A stretch of DNA of 33,075 bases, taken from Spirochaetota bacterium (GTDB lineage Bacteria > Spirochaetota > Spirochaetia > SPDA01 > B32-G16). Below are positions 22,962 through 33,075 of the stretch, piece after piece. A program made the position numbers and the translations under genes. The notes below the pieces were generated by a model, which worked only from the letters and a program-made list of their open reading frames with translations, had not been told where the DNA came from and did not search any database. The stretch lies in contig QNBH01000011.1 in assembly GCA_003645645.1 (NCBI GenBank), forward strand, positions 1 to 33,075. Reading direction: 5' to 3'. Position 1 is the first letter of the stretch; each line of letters opens with the position of its first letter.

Positions 22962-25337
22962 ATGTCTGAAGAAAGAGAGAATAAACTAAAAGCTACACTC
23001 ATTAAACACAAAAAACCAGAGACTCATAATCAACAGGAGCAGGAGAAAATCGACAAGAAGAAAGTCGTCGTTGTAAAGAAAAAGAAACCGGCTTATAGGG
23101 TGGTAGCTAAGAAAGATTCGACAACAGAAACTCAACAGATAGAGGTATCGAGAGAAAAAAACGGGGATATTAAAGGTAGAGAAAAGCAAAGAACTTTTAA
23201 AAGGAGTTCCCAGCCCGAAAATGAAAGGAAACAGGGCAGCGGACCTTTAGGAACCTCAGAACAAGCTGTTAAACCTGCAATTAAAGAGGAGAAGAAAGAG
23301 GAAGAGCGAAAGACCAGGTTCAGACCAACAGAGTATCGCAGAAGAGAAGCTCGGACGGATATCGAAAAAAGAGAGGTTAGCAGAGAAGCAGAATATCAGA
23401 AAGGGAAAGCTCCTCAAGATAAAAAGGGAGCTGTAGAAGCTCCTACTATCGACCGTAAGCAGGGGAATAAAAAGTTCTACCGGGCTAAAAAGAAGGATGC
23501 CTATCAAAAACCGAAAAAAGAAGAACATGAGGAGAAGGTATTACCTGTAAAGAAAAAACCGCCAAAGAAAACAAGCCCGGTTCCAAGAGAAATCGATATA
23601 ATGGAAGTGATAACTGTATCCGATCTTGCAAAAAAGATGCACCTTAAAGCTTCGGAACTTATTTCTAAACTAATGAGCATGGGAATGATGGTTACGATTA
23701 ATCAACAGATCGATTCAGATACTGCAGCAATCCTGGCAGAGGAGTATGGGTGCAAGGTTAATATTGTATCTCTGTACGATGAGACAGTAATAGAAAGTGA
23801 GGGTGATCAGGAAGAGGAACTTCGTCCACGACCACCCATTGTAACAGTTATGGGTCATGTTGATCATGGGAAAACCAAGCTCTTAGACGCTATTCGTAAA
23901 ACAAATGTGGTAGAATCTGAGTTTGGAGGGATAACTCAGCATATCGGAGCTTACGTGGTAGGACATGGCAGAGGTAAAATAGTTTTTCTGGATACTCCAG
24001 GTCATGAAGCCTTTACAAGGATGAGAGCAAGGGGAGCTCAAATTACAGACATCGTGGTATTGGTAGTTGCTGCTGATGATGGAGTTATGCCCCAAACTAT
24101 AGAGGCAATCAATCATGCGAGGGATGCAAAGGTACCTGTAATTGTGGCCATAAACAAAATCGATCTTGAAAATGCCAACATAAAAAGAGTTAAACAACAA
24201 CTCTCCGAATACGATTTACTTCCCGAAGAATGGGGAGGAAATACTTTATTTAGCGAAGTCTCTGCACTTAAAGGAACCGGGATAGATGATCTGCTGGAAA
24301 ATATTCTCCTGCAGGCGGAGATGCTGGAATTAAGTGCAAACTACAACTGCAGGGCAGAAGGAAAAATTATCGAATCGAAAGTAGATCACGGTAGAGGAAT
24401 AGTTTCTACTGTACTTATCGAGAGAGGTACACTTCGAATCGGAGATGCCTTTGTTGCGGGTATCTATCCAGGTAAAGTGAGGGCAATGTTCAATGACAGG
24501 AATCAAAAGATCGAAGAGGCTACTCCTGCCATGCCGGTTGAGATTCTCGGGTTTACGGGGATACCCAATGCAGGGGATCCCTTTCAGGTGACAGAAAGCG
24601 AGAAACTTGCCAGACAGGTCGGAGACAAGAGGCAGGAGTTAAAGAAGATAAAAGAGGCAAAGAATGTAAGAAAGATTACCTTGGATAACCTCTATGACTC
24701 CATTCAGGAAGGTGAAGTCAGGGAATTGAAAGTAATAATAAAAGGAGATGTTCACGGTTCTGTAGAAGCACTTCATACTGCACTGGAAAAACTGAGCAAA
24801 GATACGGTAAAACTTTCTGTAATTCATGCATCGGCAGGAGCTATAAATGAGAGTGATGTTATGCTTGCCTCAGCATCAAATGCAATTTTGATCGGTTTTA
24901 ACGTACGTCCCATCTCCAACGCACTGACTCTGGCCGAACAGGAAAAGGTGGAAATACGAAAGTATAATGTGATATACGATGCCGTAAACGATATTAAAGC
25001 GGCAATGGAAGGACTTCTGGAACCGGAATATGAAGAACATGTAACAGGTCGTGCCGAAGTAAGAGAAACCTTCAAAGTTCCCAAAGTGGGTATTATTGCA
25101 GGTTGTCATGTAACATCCGGGAAGGTAAACAGAAATTTCTCTGTTCATGTAATAAGGGAAGGTGTCAGGATATATACCGGTAAGATCGGTTCTTTGAAGA
25201 GATTCAAAGATGATGTAAGAGAAGTAGAGGCAAACTACGAGTGTGGTATCGGTATTGAAAATTTCAATGATATTAAAAAAGGAGATGAACTGGAGTTTTT
25301 CGAAGTTAAAAAAGTAGATAGAAAGCTCGATGATTAG
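22962..25337 (+). CDS. infB: Translation initiation factor IF-2
   Basis: IF-2 brings initiator tRNA to the 30S subunit and drives subunit joining as a GTPase. The 791 residues have a long Lys/Glu/Arg-rich low-complexity N-terminus (about 1-205), an IF2_N-like module ([18 protein letters not shown]), the G domain with GHVDHGKT (298-305), DTPGH (344-348) and NKID (398-401), and the C-terminal domains II to IV. GGGG lies before the ATG. Length is in the normal range; the charged N-terminus is variable in all bacteria. Confidence 0.97.
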   Translation: MSEERENKLKATLIKHKKPETHNQQEQEKIDKKKVVVVKKKKPAYRVVAKKDSTTETQQIEVSREKNGDIKGREKQRTFKRSSQPENERKQGSGPLGTSEQAVKPAIKEEKKEEERKTRFRPTEYRRREARTDIEKREVSREAEYQKGKAPQDKKGAVEAPTIDRKQGNKKFYRAKKKDAYQKPKKEEHEEKVLPVKKKPPKKTSPVPREIDIMEVITVSDLAKKMHLKASELISKLMSMGMMVTINQQIDSDTAAILAEEYGCKVNIVSLYDETVIESEGDQEEELRPRPPIVTVMGHVDHGKTKLLDAIRKTNVVESEFGGITQHIGAYVVGHGRGKIVFLDTPGHEAFTRMRARGAQITDIVVLVVAADDGVMPQTIEAINHARDAKVPVIVAINKIDLENANIKRVKQQLSEYDLLPEEWGGNTLFSEVSALKGTGIDDLLENILLQAEMLELSANYNCRAEGKIIESKVDHGRGIVSTVLIERGTLRIGDAFVAGIYPGKVRAMFNDRNQKIEEATPAMPVEILGFTGIPNAGDPFQVTESEKLARQVGDKRQELKKIKEAKNVRKITLDNLYDSIQEGEVRELKVIIKGDVHGSVEALHTALEKLSKDTVKLSVIHASAGAINESDVMLASASNAILIGFNVRPISNALTLAEQEKVEIRKYNVIYDAVNDIKAAMEGLLEPEYEEHVTGRAEVRETFKVPKVGIIAGCHVTSGKVNRNFSVHVIREGVRIYTGKIGSLKRFKDDVREVEANYECGIGIENFNDIKKGDELEFFEVKKVDRKLDD

Positions 25338-25345
25338 GAGGGGAT

Positions 25346-25693
25346 ATGCCTGAGTTACGATTAAAGAAGGTAGAGACCCTTCTTCAACAAGAGATAAGCA
25401 TAATGATCAATACCAACAAAGTAAAGGATCCAAGAGTCAGTACGTTGATTTCTGTTTTTCGTGCGGAAGTTTCCAAAGACCTGAATTACGCAAAAATCTA
25501 TGTCAGTGGAATGGTGGAAGAAGAACAGATTGAAAAATCTGTTCATGCACTAAATCATGCAGCTGGTTTTATACAAGCGATGCTTCGAAAACGTCTGAGG
25601 ATAAAAAAAATCCCCAGGTTATCCTTTTTCCAGGATCGTTCTATCGAAGAAGGATTTATTATAAATAAAAAAATAGAGGGACTTATTTCTTGA
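25346..25693 (+). CDS. rbfA: 30S ribosome-binding factor RbfA
   Basis: RbfA binds the immature 30S subunit near the 5' end of 16S rRNA during late assembly. The 115-residue product has the KH-like fold pattern: RLKKVETLLQQEISIMI, DPRVSTLISVFRAEVSKDLNYAKIYVS, and RIKKIPRLSFFQD near the end. A strong AGGAGGGG lies just before the ATG. The stop codon overlaps the TTG start of truB (TTGA). Confidence 0.94.
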   Translation: MPELRLKKVETLLQQEISIMINTNKVKDPRVSTLISVFRAEVSKDLNYAKIYVSGMVEEEQIEKSVHALNHAAGFIQAMLRKRLRIKKIPRLSFFQDRSIEEGFIINKKIEGLIS

Positions 25694-26565
25694 ATTATAG
25701 TAGCGGGCTTGTACTGATCGATAAGCCTGTTGGAATGACCTCTAACGATGCAATTTCAATAGTAAAAAGCCGACTCCCCGGAGCTAAAGTCGGTCATACC
25801 GGTACTCTGGATAAATTTGCACAGGGATTGCTTATCGTTTTAGCAGGCAAGTTAACCAGACTTACACCCCTATTTATGAAAGAGGAGAAGGAGTATAGAG
25901 CTATTTTTCATTTTGGTATACAAACAGACACCCTTGACCCTGACGGAAAGGTAATAGCAGAGGCGGATTGTCCGGAAGCCTCGACCATAGAGAATACCCT
26001 TAAAAAGTTTGAGGGGGAAATTATGCAGAAACCTCCACTCTATTCGGCAGTTCATTACAAGGGTAAACGCGCCTATAAAATGGTTCGTATGGGTAATATT
26101 CCTGAACTCATAGAAAGAAAAATAACTATTTTCTCAATAGAGAATCTGGGTTATGACCCACCATTTTTACACTTAAAAATTGTCTGTTCAAAGGGTACTT
26201 ATATAAGATCTCTGGCCAGGGATTTGGGCCTGTCATGCGGATCAAGAGCCTACGTTGAAAAGCTCGAAAGAACAAGAATTGGTGCTTTTCCGGTTAAGGA
26301 TTCGGTAGCTCCCCGGGACTTTAATCCAGAAAAAGATCTGAGATCTTCAAAGTGTGCATTTACAGCTTTGGGTATTCCCGTTCATTTAATAAAAGGCGAA
26401 TATTATAAAAAGATTGCAAGGGGGATCCCTTTGAATGACTTATTTTTTGAATATCCACCGGAAAGAGATGGCTTATGTGCTCTATTTGATCGGAAAGAGA
26501 GATTCGCAGCTTTAATTGAGAAAAGAGGTAAAAAATACAGGTATCATTTTGTAGGAGCTGCTTAG
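25690..26565 (+). CDS. truB: tRNA pseudouridine synthase TruB
   Basis: TruB makes pseudouridine 55 in the T loop of tRNAs. The 291-residue protein has GLVLIDKPVGMTSNDA, the catalytic motif GHTGTLDKFAQG (Asp41), KPPLYSAVHYKGKRAYKM, and a C-terminal PUA-like region. The TTG start overlaps the rbfA stop by 4 nt, so translation is probably coupled. The catalytic loop has KFAQG where many homologues have PLATG, a mild change that leaves the Asp in place. Confidence 0.95.
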   Translation: MNYSSGLVLIDKPVGMTSNDAISIVKSRLPGAKVGHTGTLDKFAQGLLIVLAGKLTRLTPLFMKEEKEYRAIFHFGIQTDTLDPDGKVIAEADCPEASTIENTLKKFEGEIMQKPPLYSAVHYKGKRAYKMVRMGNIPELIERKITIFSIENLGYDPPFLHLKIVCSKGTYIRSLARDLGLSCGSRAYVEKLERTRIGAFPVKDSVAPRDFNPEKDLRSSKCAFTALGIPVHLIKGEYYKKIARGIPLNDLFFEYPPERDGLCALFDRKERFAALIEKRGKKYRYHFVGAA

Positions 26566-26566
26566 A

Positions 26567-27352
26567 ATGCAAGTTTTATCGTGGAAAGATTTTGTAGAAA
26601 GAGGTGTACTTAAAGATACCGAGATTGCATTAACAGTAGGTGTGTTCGATGGAGTTCATATTGGTCATAAGATATTGATAAAAAAGATAGTCAATGATTT
26701 ACCTCATTTAATTCCTGTGATAATAACCTTCCGTGATAATCCCTCGACTATATTGCATCCTGAAAATCACACCGGTGATATTTTAACCCTCGAAGGGCGT
26801 ATTGAAAAGTTCCGGGAGCTGGGAGCGGGAAAAGTAATGCTCATTGACTTTTCAAGTAATTTTAGTAAACTATCAGGAGAAGATTTTTTTAACATCATAT
26901 TAAACAACACAAAATTACGATATGTCGTATTGGGAGCTAATTTCAGATGCGGAGAAAATGCTGCAACCAGTGCTTATGATGTGAGAGATTTTTTAAAAGG
27001 GAGGGGAGTGAAAACAGAAATTATTAAACCTGTAAAAATCGACGAAATCCTGGTAAGTAGTACCAGAATAAGAAATAAAATCAAGGAGGGTAAAATAAAC
27101 ACTGTTGAGAAGCTAATAGGAGAGAAGTTTTTCATTGAGCTAAACAGTAATAGAGAAGATTGCTTTAACAGTGAGAGGATATTTATTAAAAGGGAAGAGA
27201 TTAAACAACTTATGCCAGATAGAGGAGTTTTTGATATAACTCTCATGGATAAACATAATTCAACACTTGATTCAAGACTGATAATTTCAGAAGAAGGAAT
27301 AGAATGGTCTCAACCAGAAAACTTTAAAACCAAAAAAATTATTTTCAAGTGA
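26567..27352 (+). CDS. ribF: RibF-like FAD synthetase without a recognisable kinase domain
   Basis: RibF usually has two activities: FMN adenylyltransferase at the N-terminus and riboflavin kinase at the C-terminus. The adenylyltransferase part is complete here (ALTVGVFDGVHIGH near 18-31, LGANFRCGENA, and the VSSTRIRNKI motif). The protein has only 261 residues, against about 300-330 normally, and the last 75 or so show no riboflavin kinase pattern such as the G-x-x-x-PTAN motif. It therefore probably makes FAD from FMN only. No frameshift is evident: one clean frame runs to the stop. It is one nucleotide after truB and 24 nt before rpsO. Confidence 0.85.
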   Translation: MQVLSWKDFVERGVLKDTEIALTVGVFDGVHIGHKILIKKIVNDLPHLIPVIITFRDNPSTILHPENHTGDILTLEGRIEKFRELGAGKVMLIDFSSNFSKLSGEDFFNIILNNTKLRYVVLGANFRCGENAATSAYDVRDFLKGRGVKTEIIKPVKIDEILVSSTRIRNKIKEGKINTVEKLIGEKFFIELNSNREDCFNSERIFIKREEIKQLMPDRGVFDITLMDKHNSTLDSRLIISEEGIEWSQPENFKTKKIIFK

Positions 27353-27376
27353 ATAAAAATCAAAAGGAGAAAAGGA

Positions 27377-27646
27377 ATGCCGTTAACAAGAGAAGAAAAA
27401 AAAGAAATAGCAAAAGAGTTTGGTAACGATGAGAAAAATACCGGAGCAACGGAAGTTCAAATTGCTCTTCTTACGAAGAGAATACAGGAACTGACCGAAC
27501 ACTTTAAAACACATAAGAAAGATCATAATTCAAGAAGAGGTCTTCTTAAACTTGTCGGTCAGAGGAGAAGACTCCTTAAGTTTCTTCAGAAAAAAGACCT
27601 TAATAAATATCGAGAACTCATTGCAAGATTAAACTTAAGAAAATAA
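27377..27646 (+). CDS. rpsO: 30S ribosomal protein S15
   Basis: S15 binds the central domain of 16S rRNA early in assembly. The 89 residues are standard: [55 protein letters not shown] and a final RLNLRK. AAAAGGAG lies 8 nt before the ATG. The rpsO-pnp order is the common bacterial one. In E. coli S15 represses its own mRNA, but I see no clear equivalent structure in the short leader here. Confidence 0.98.
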   Translation: MPLTREEKKEIAKEFGNDEKNTGATEVQIALLTKRIQELTEHFKTHKKDHNSRRGLLKLVGQRRRLLKFLQKKDLNKYRELIARLNLRK

Positions 27647-27674
27647 AAAATAAATAAAAAACCAAGGAAAAAAC

Positions 27675-29858
27675 ATGATACATCAGTTCAGTTATAGAAT
27701 AGGAGAACACGATTTAATACTCGAAACAGGGAAAATGGCCAAACAGGCCAACGGAGCTGTTATAGCCAGCTATGGCGGTTCGGTTGTTCTCTGTACGGTC
27801 TGTTACTCGGAAACAGAAGTAGAAGGACTCGATTTTATACCCCTCCAGGTTGAATATAACGAAAAGTTCTATGCTGCCGGGAAAATACCAGGAGGATTTT
27901 TTAAGAGGGAAGGAAGACCAAAAGATAAAGAGATTCTCGTTTCCAGGCTCATAGATCGACCTATGAGGCCACTGTTTTGCAAGGACTTTAATAGAGAGAT
28001 TCAGATTGTCCCCACCACCCTTTCTACAGATCAAATCAATCCACCGGATATTATCGCAATGGTAGCCGCTTCGGCTTGTGTGGTAATTTCAGAGATTCCA
28101 TTCGACGGACCCATAGGAGCTGTTAGAGTAGGGTCTATAAATGGAAAGCTTATAATAAATCCCACTTACGAGCAAATTGAGAAGGGAGAGCTGGACATGG
28201 TTGTTGCAGGTACAAAGGATGAAATCACAATGGTTGAAGGTGGAGGACGAGAAGTTTCAGAGCAGCATTTAATCTCTGCAATTGAAAAGGCTAAGCCCAT
28301 AATTGCAGATATTTGTGATCTGCAGTTGCAATTAAAGGAAAAGGCAGGAAAGGAGAAATTATCCATAGAAAAAAAAGAGGAGCAACCTCTGGAAACGAGA
28401 GAAAAAATCTGGTCACTGTCATACGACAAAATGGTAGAAGCATGCTTTATTAAAGGTAAGGAAGAGAGGAGTAAAGCTATCAAGCAGGTAAAAATTGATA
28501 CTCTCACAGCTCTAAAAGAAGAGATTACCGAAGAACAGAAAAAGAGTGTTGATATTTTATTCGATGATATGGAATATGAAATAGTAAGAAAATCGATTCT
28601 AGAGAAAAACCTTCGGACAGACGGAAGAACACCCGAACAGATTCGTCCAATATCCTGCGAAGTGAGTGTGTTGCCAAGAACCCATGGTTCTGCCCTTTTT
28701 ACCAGGGGAGAGACCCAGGCACTCGTCATTACTACACTTGGAACGGTATTTGATGAACAGGTAATAGACGATATTGAGGGAGATAAGAGGGAGAGTTTTA
28801 TGCTCCACTACAATTTTCCTCCTTTCTCTGTAGGAGAAACAGGAAGACTGGGTCCTGGAAGGAGAGAGATCGGGCATGGATACCTGGCGCAGAGATCACT
28901 GGAGGCCGTACTTCCCTCTAATGAAACCTTCCCCTATACCATACGTGTAGTCTCAGAAATATTGGAATCTAACGGATCCTCATCCATGGCCTCGGTATGC
29001 GGCGGATCCCTCTCATTGTTGAATGCCGGAGTTCCTCTGTCCAAACCCGTTGCAGGAATTGCAATGGGACTTGTAAAGGAAGGAGATAAAACTGTTATTC
29101 TAAGCGATATTCTGGGAGAAGAAGATCACCTTGGAGACATGGATTTCAAGGTTGCAGGAACAGAAGATGGAATTACTGGATTTCAGATGGATATAAAGAT
29201 TTCCGGTGTGAGTTCAGAAATTCTGACCAGAGCTCTTGAACAGGCTAAAGAGGGCCGGCTTCATATACTTAAGATTATGAACAAGACTATAAGTATTCCG
29301 GAGATCTCTCTTTCTGAATATGCGCCAAAAATTATTACGTTGCAGGTAGATTCAGATAAAATAGGTCAAATAATAGGGCCGAGCGGGAAAACCATCAAGA
29401 ATATGTCCGAAAAGTACGATGTAGAGATCAACATTGAACCGGGTGGTAAAGTTACCATTTACGGTAAGGAGAGAGAAAAGACACTGGATGCAGAACGCGC
29501 TATTCTCAGTTTAGTAGAAGAACCTGAAATAGGTAAAATATATACTGGAAAGGTAAAAAGGATTACCGACTTTGGAGCATTCGTAGAAATTCTTTCCGGA
29601 AAAGAAGGGCTTGTCCATATCTCAAAGCTCTCAAGAGGAAGAGTAAATTCTGTAACCGATGTTTTAAGTCTTGAGCAAGAGATTAAGGTAAAGGTAATAG
29701 AGATAGATAAGCTGGGAAGAATAAACTTAAGTTATATAGATGCAATAGACGATGGTGGCGGAGAAAGACAGGGAAGGTCTAAAACTCATTCCAGAGGTTT
29801 CTCAAGATCTTACTACAAAAATGATAAGGGCGGAAATTTCCGTCGGAGAAGGGATTGA
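27675..29858 (+). CDS. pnp: Polyribonucleotide nucleotidyltransferase (PNPase)
   Basis: PNPase degrades RNA 3' to 5' using phosphate and is part of RNA decay complexes. The 727 residues contain two RNase PH-like domains, with [11 protein letters not shown] and the catalytic-region [13 protein letters not shown] in the second copy, a helical linker, a KH domain ([12 protein letters not shown]), an S1 domain ([24 protein letters not shown]) and a short basic tail ending RRRRD. Length is normal. AAGG lies before the ATG. The stop overlaps the start of the M16 protease gene by 4 nt. Confidence 0.97.
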   Translation: MIHQFSYRIGEHDLILETGKMAKQANGAVIASYGGSVVLCTVCYSETEVEGLDFIPLQVEYNEKFYAAGKIPGGFFKREGRPKDKEILVSRLIDRPMRPLFCKDFNREIQIVPTTLSTDQINPPDIIAMVAASACVVISEIPFDGPIGAVRVGSINGKLIINPTYEQIEKGELDMVVAGTKDEITMVEGGGREVSEQHLISAIEKAKPIIADICDLQLQLKEKAGKEKLSIEKKEEQPLETREKIWSLSYDKMVEACFIKGKEERSKAIKQVKIDTLTALKEEITEEQKKSVDILFDDMEYEIVRKSILEKNLRTDGRTPEQIRPISCEVSVLPRTHGSALFTRGETQALVITTLGTVFDEQVIDDIEGDKRESFMLHYNFPPFSVGETGRLGPGRREIGHGYLAQRSLEAVLPSNETFPYTIRVVSEILESNGSSSMASVCGGSLSLLNAGVPLSKPVAGIAMGLVKEGDKTVILSDILGEEDHLGDMDFKVAGTEDGITGFQMDIKISGVSSEILTRALEQAKEGRLHILKIMNKTISIPEISLSEYAPKIITLQVDSDKIGQIIGPSGKTIKNMSEKYDVEINIEPGGKVTIYGKEREKTLDAERAILSLVEEPEIGKIYTGKVKRITDFGAFVEILSGKEGLVHISKLSRGRVNSVTDVLSLEQEIKVKVIEIDKLGRINLSYIDAIDDGGGERQGRSKTHSRGFSRSYYKNDKGGNFRRRRD

Positions 29859-31123
29859 TTGTACAAAAAAAGCTTAATAATGGTGCATCCGTTCTCCTGG
29901 AAACTGTTGAAACAACAGAGGTAGTATCGATCGGTTTCTGGTTTAACATTGGCTCCGGAGACGAAAATGATACAGAACGAGGTTTGACACACTTCCTGGA
30001 GCACATGGTTTTTAAAGGCACAAAAAAGAGGACTCCCCTCCAAATAGCCCAGGCAATCGACCGTGTAGGTGGAGTCTTGAATGCATTCACCGAAAAAGAG
30101 CAAACATGTTTCTACTGTACTCTTCCCTCTGAATATCTAGAGCTTGCAATAGATGTTCTCTCTGATATGATATGGGGTTCAATTTTTCCTGAAGAAGAGA
30201 TAAGTAGAGAAAAACTGGTGGTGATAAACGAAATAAAAGCTACACAGGATTCTCCAGAGGAGGTCGCATATGAGCTCTACCTCAGAGAGATGTGGGGAAA
30301 TCATCCTCTAGCAGCCAAAATTACAGGTGAGCTTAATGATATTGCAGCCATTACGAAAAAGGATTTGTTAAATTTTCATAAAAACCGATATAAAACCACA
30401 AACCTGATCGTCTCTATTGCAGGCAATTTTTCTCCAGAGCAGGCATTATCCCTTCTGGAAAAGTTTCTTCCCGAAGATAGAAACGAAAGAGATAATTTTT
30501 CACCGGCAGAGCGTATAGCTCCGGTCAGGAAACCGAGCTGGAAATATGTATCGGGAAATTTTAAACAAGTACAGTTATATACAGGAATCACCTTTCCGGT
30601 TTCCAAGAACATTCAAGATTTTTACAGTTTTTTAGTCTTCAGTACTGCCTTTGGAGAGTCAATGAGCTCAAGACTATTTCAGAATATAAGAGAAAAAAAG
30701 GGGCTCTGTTATTCAATTTATTCACTCAGGTCTTACTTTACACATGTTGCAGAATGGCTAATATATGCAAACACGTCCGAAGATCTCTTTACTCGATTAA
30801 TCGAGTCGTTAAATGAGGAGTTTCACCGGTTACTCGATACCTTTTTTACAGACATGGAGATTAAAAATGCGGTGTCGCACCTCGCGGGGGGAGTAATTCT
30901 CTCAAAAGAAGATATGGAGAACCGTATGAAAAGAATGGTGCGCCAATATTTAATGATAGGAGAGATTTTAGACATTTCTCAATCGATAGAAATTCTCCAC
31001 CAAATAGAGGTACATCATATACAATCCATCAAAGAACAATATATCCGTAGCGAATTGTTTAATCTTCTTGCATATGGTTCCAGAAACTTAAAAAAATATA
31101 GACTGGTCAGATTCGATTTCTGA
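29855..31123 (+). CDS. M16 family zinc metalloprotease
   Basis: This is an inverted-zincin peptidase of the pitrilysin/processing-peptidase type. The 422 residues have the zinc motif HFLEH (His46, Glu49, His50) and the third ligand Glu126 (VVINEIKA) about 76 residues further on. The second half is the usual inactive repeat, with [20 protein letters not shown] as its marker. The start is TTG at 29855, overlapping the pnp stop (TTGA), with GAGAAGGG just before it. An M16 gene next to pnp is a common arrangement; its substrates are not known. No signal peptide is visible, so it is probably cytoplasmic. Confidence 0.93.
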   Translation: MIVQKKLNNGASVLLETVETTEVVSIGFWFNIGSGDENDTERGLTHFLEHMVFKGTKKRTPLQIAQAIDRVGGVLNAFTEKEQTCFYCTLPSEYLELAIDVLSDMIWGSIFPEEEISREKLVVINEIKATQDSPEEVAYELYLREMWGNHPLAAKITGELNDIAAITKKDLLNFHKNRYKTTNLIVSIAGNFSPEQALSLLEKFLPEDRNERDNFSPAERIAPVRKPSWKYVSGNFKQVQLYTGITFPVSKNIQDFYSFLVFSTAFGESMSSRLFQNIREKKGLCYSIYSLRSYFTHVAEWLIYANTSEDLFTRLIESLNEEFHRLLDTFFTDMEIKNAVSHLAGGVILSKEDMENRMKRMVRQYLMIGEILDISQSIEILHQIEVHHIQSIKEQYIRSELFNLLAYGSRNLKKYRLVRFDF

Positions 31124-32406
31124 TGGCAAGAACATACAGATCGATCTATTTTTATATTGGAAAAGAGTTTCTTATTTCATTTCTAGTAGCATTTTTATTT
31201 TTCTTTTTCATCTTTTTTGTAAATCAGTTACTATTTCTTGCAGAAGATATTCTTTCCAAACGTGCTCCTTTAATAGATGTATTTCTTCTGGTTATTTTCT
31301 CTTTACCTCTCATTATCTCTCTCTCTTTCCCCTTTGGTGCGCTTGTCGGTGCCCTTATGGCGGTGGGTAGACTCTCTTCAGATAATGAAATCCTGGCTCT
31401 CAGGGCTTCGGGAGTCTCTCTCAGACGGATTTTCTTGCCACTGATTTCTATAAGCCTTATATTTTCAGTTATCTCTTTTTTTACTAACGATTATTTTTTA
31501 CCCAGAGGAACTGTAAATTTTGGTAAATTATATAGAGAACTGATCTATTCCAACCCCGGAATCGAGCTTGAATCTTACACTGTAAAACACTACCAGGACA
31601 GCATCATAATAACCGGTAAAGTCAGCGAAAACCAGATAAACAATATTATGATCATTGACAGAACAGAGAAGAAGGAGAGACGAATAATAAAGGCAGCCTG
31701 GGCAACCTTCAATAGAAGTATGGAACAGGAGGGAATAGTTTCTCTCGAATTGGAGAATGTCTTTATTCATACCACAGATAATAAAAAAAAGAGAGAATTT
31801 GAGTATATAGAATCGGAAAGAATGATATACAATATTTTACTGAAAGATATAAGCTTCTCAATTCGAAACCCAGGACCGGCTGAAATGAGCTCTCTTGATG
31901 TATATAAAGTTATTGATGAAAAAGAAAAGGGCTTCAGGAAGAAGATCGAGACTCATAAAAGAGAACTGATGCTAAAAAAATATAATCTTTCCCAGGAATA
32001 CTTCGCAGCAAGAGAATTGTTAAATGAAAAAGGAAAGCTTCCGGATAAAAATCTCAATAGACTGCGCCACTATCTGGAAGAATACTTAAAAGAAAAATCC
32101 AGGAAAATAACAGATAGGATTCTCAAATTATATAAACTTGAGTTTCATAAAAAATTGGCGGTACCCTTTGCATGTTTTTTCTTTATGATTCTAGCATTCC
32201 CTGTTGGTCTTTTTACACGTAGAAGTGGAAGGGCTGTGGGCTTTGGAATAGGGCTGTTTGTTTCAATTATTTATTGGGGAATGCTTTTTGCGGGACAGAC
32301 CTTTGGATTGAGAATGGATGTCTCTCCGGTTCTTTCCATGTGGATGCCTAACATAGTAATATTTCTGACAGGGGTGATTTTTATAATATTGAGGGCAAAG
32401 AGGTGA
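31123..32406 (+). CDS. lptF: LptF/LptG family permease
   Basis: LptF and LptG form the membrane part of the ABC transporter that extracts lipopolysaccharide-type lipids for export. The 427 residues have three N-terminal membrane helices, with FPFGALVGALMAVGRLSSDNEI between them as a family marker, a periplasmic beta domain, a charged helical stretch (about 260-340), and three C-terminal helices (FFMILAFPVGLFTRRSGRA). The assignment as LptF rather than LptG rests on order only. The ATG shares one base with the preceding stop, and the next permease gene overlaps by 4 nt. The transported lipid is unknown; some spirochaetes lack lipopolysaccharide yet keep these genes. Confidence 0.88.
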   Translation: MARTYRSIYFYIGKEFLISFLVAFLFFFFIFFVNQLLFLAEDILSKRAPLIDVFLLVIFSLPLIISLSFPFGALVGALMAVGRLSSDNEILALRASGVSLRRIFLPLISISLIFSVISFFTNDYFLPRGTVNFGKLYRELIYSNPGIELESYTVKHYQDSIIITGKVSENQINNIMIIDRTEKKERRIIKAAWATFNRSMEQEGIVSLELENVFIHTTDNKKKREFEYIESERMIYNILLKDISFSIRNPGPAEMSSLDVYKVIDEKEKGFRKKIETHKRELMLKKYNLSQEYFAARELLNEKGKLPDKNLNRLRHYLEEYLKEKSRKITDRILKLYKLEFHKKLAVPFACFFFMILAFPVGLFTRRSGRAVGFGIGLFVSIIYWGMLFAGQTFGLRMDVSPVLSMWMPNIVIFLTGVIFIILRAKR

Positions 32407-33075
32407 AAACGCTTCATTCGATGGTAGTAAAGGCTTTTTTCCCGGTTTTGATTCTATCGCTTCTTTTTTTTATACTTATACTCCAATTGGTGGATCTTTT
32501 TGCTAATTTATGGAGATACCTGAACCAGGATGTTCCGCTTATAACGATAGCAGAAATAGCATGGTTATATCTGCCCAAATGTGTATCCTTTTCTCTACCT
32601 TTAGCACTTCTTTTTTCTGTATCTTACACGCTGGGAACGCTATACTCTAACAATGAGCTTATCTCTGTATTCGGATCGGGAATCTCTCTATACAAGTTTA
32701 TATCACCGTTAATAGCTGTTGGGTTCTTGCTGAGTTTTATTAATATTTATTTTGAGGAGAAAATTGTTATAAAGTCTTTTAGAGAAAAAAATGAGCTTAC
32801 AAACACTGTATTAAATCAAAAAGTCTCATACAGCAATACGAACATAACGGTGAGAGATAATAAAAAGAATCTTATCTATCACGCCGATTATTACAACGAC
32901 AATACCGGAACCCTATCGGGTCTTATCATAATAGAGTTGGATGAATCCGGTTTGTTGAAGAAAAGAATAGATTCAGAAGAGGCAAGATGGAATGGAAAAC
33001 ACTGGGAGCTGATCAATTGTAGAATATTTTCATGGAAAGACGATGAAGGAGTGATGATACAGGAAAATAAAGATC
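32403..33075 (+). CDS. lptG: LptF/LptG family permease, partial (cut by window end)
   Basis: A second YjgP/YjgQ permease starts with GTG at 32403, overlapping the lptF stop (GTGA), and runs open to the end of the window (224 complete codons). Two or three membrane helices (about 12-30, 56-80 and 100-118) and the family stretch YTLGTLYSNNELISVFGSG are visible, followed by the start of the periplasmic domain. The C-terminal half lies outside the window. Together with lptF it would make the heterodimeric permease; the ATPase gene lptB is not in the window. Confidence 0.88.
   Translation, partial: MKTLHSMVVKAFFPVLILSLLFFILILQLVDLFANLWRYLNQDVPLITIAEIAWLYLPKCVSFSLPLALLFSVSYTLGTLYSNNELISVFGSGISLYKFISPLIAVGFLLSFINIYFEEKIVIKSFREKNELTNTVLNQKVSYSNTNITVRDNKKNLIYHADYYNDNTGTLSGLIIIELDESGLLKKRIDSEEARWNGKHWELINCRIFSWKDDEGVMIQENKD

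Noticed and set aside
28166-28729. Minus-strand open frame of 187 codons
   Set aside because: It is antisense to the middle of pnp, which is conserved and in frame throughout; the low-complexity Ser-rich peptide is typical of a shadow frame.
1-33075. CRISPR array, phage, toxin-antitoxin or defence system
   Set aside because: No regularly spaced direct repeats and no cas, integrase, restriction or toxin-type genes were seen on either strand.

Overview
The window is a densely packed stretch of bacterial chromosome, AT-rich by eye, that looks like a spirochaete (Spirochaetota, Treponema/Spirochaeta side). The main reason is gene order: tamB-bamA-skp-mutS follows the block I recall from Treponema pallidum as TP0325 to TP0328. 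Further reasons are the run rimP-nusA-infB-rbfA-truB-ribF-rpsO-pnp, a NusA with a C-terminal zinc ribbon, and an outer-membrane (BamA/LptFG) cell plan. No plasmid, phage, defence or CRISPR genes were seen. The assignment comes from memory of gene order and protein motifs, not from a search.

Layout. 1-380: no secure gene; a 99-nt structured repeat (copy 1) and a short unidentified open frame. 381-2469 (minus): smpB preceded by a membrane-anchored PEGA + SUMF1-like protein gene, read from a consensus sigma70-type promoter that would give a nearly leaderless mRNA. 2563-4315 (plus): two tandem type I signal peptidases. 4421-8289 (plus): yebC-ruvC-ruvA-ruvB-queA, with overlapping genes. 8293-9542 (minus): tmk and a small exported protein of unknown function. 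9543-9900: a divergent intergenic region with a tmk promoter, two perfect hairpins, repeat copy 2 and the tamB leader. 9901-20865 (plus): tamB, bamA, skp, mutS, comF. 20866-20985: a promoter followed by a strong intrinsic terminator just before rimP, which looks like an attenuator. 20986-29858 (plus): rimP, nusA, infB, rbfA, truB, ribF, rpsO, pnp. 29855-33075 (plus): an M16 zinc protease, lptF and lptG, the last cut off by the window end.

How the genes fit together. The tamB-bamA-skp group builds the outer membrane, the signal peptidases process exported proteins, and LptF/LptG are the permease pair of an Lpt-type lipid exporter. RuvABC and MutS serve recombination and mismatch repair. The nusA-infB-pnp group covers transcription termination control, initiation, 30S maturation, tRNA modification and RNA decay. 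SmpB rescues stalled ribosomes.

Most coding content is ordinary core genome. The most unusual signal is non-coding: an ungapped 99-nt repeat, about 83% identical between copies 9.6 kb apart, that can fold into a closed multi-hairpin structure whose substitutions mostly keep pairing. One copy lies beside two perfect stem-loops of 12 and 15 bp. Other points for a second look are a thymidylate kinase with Thr in place of the P-loop Lys, the likely attenuator of the nusA operon, the leaderless promoter, and a RibF without a recognisable riboflavin kinase domain.
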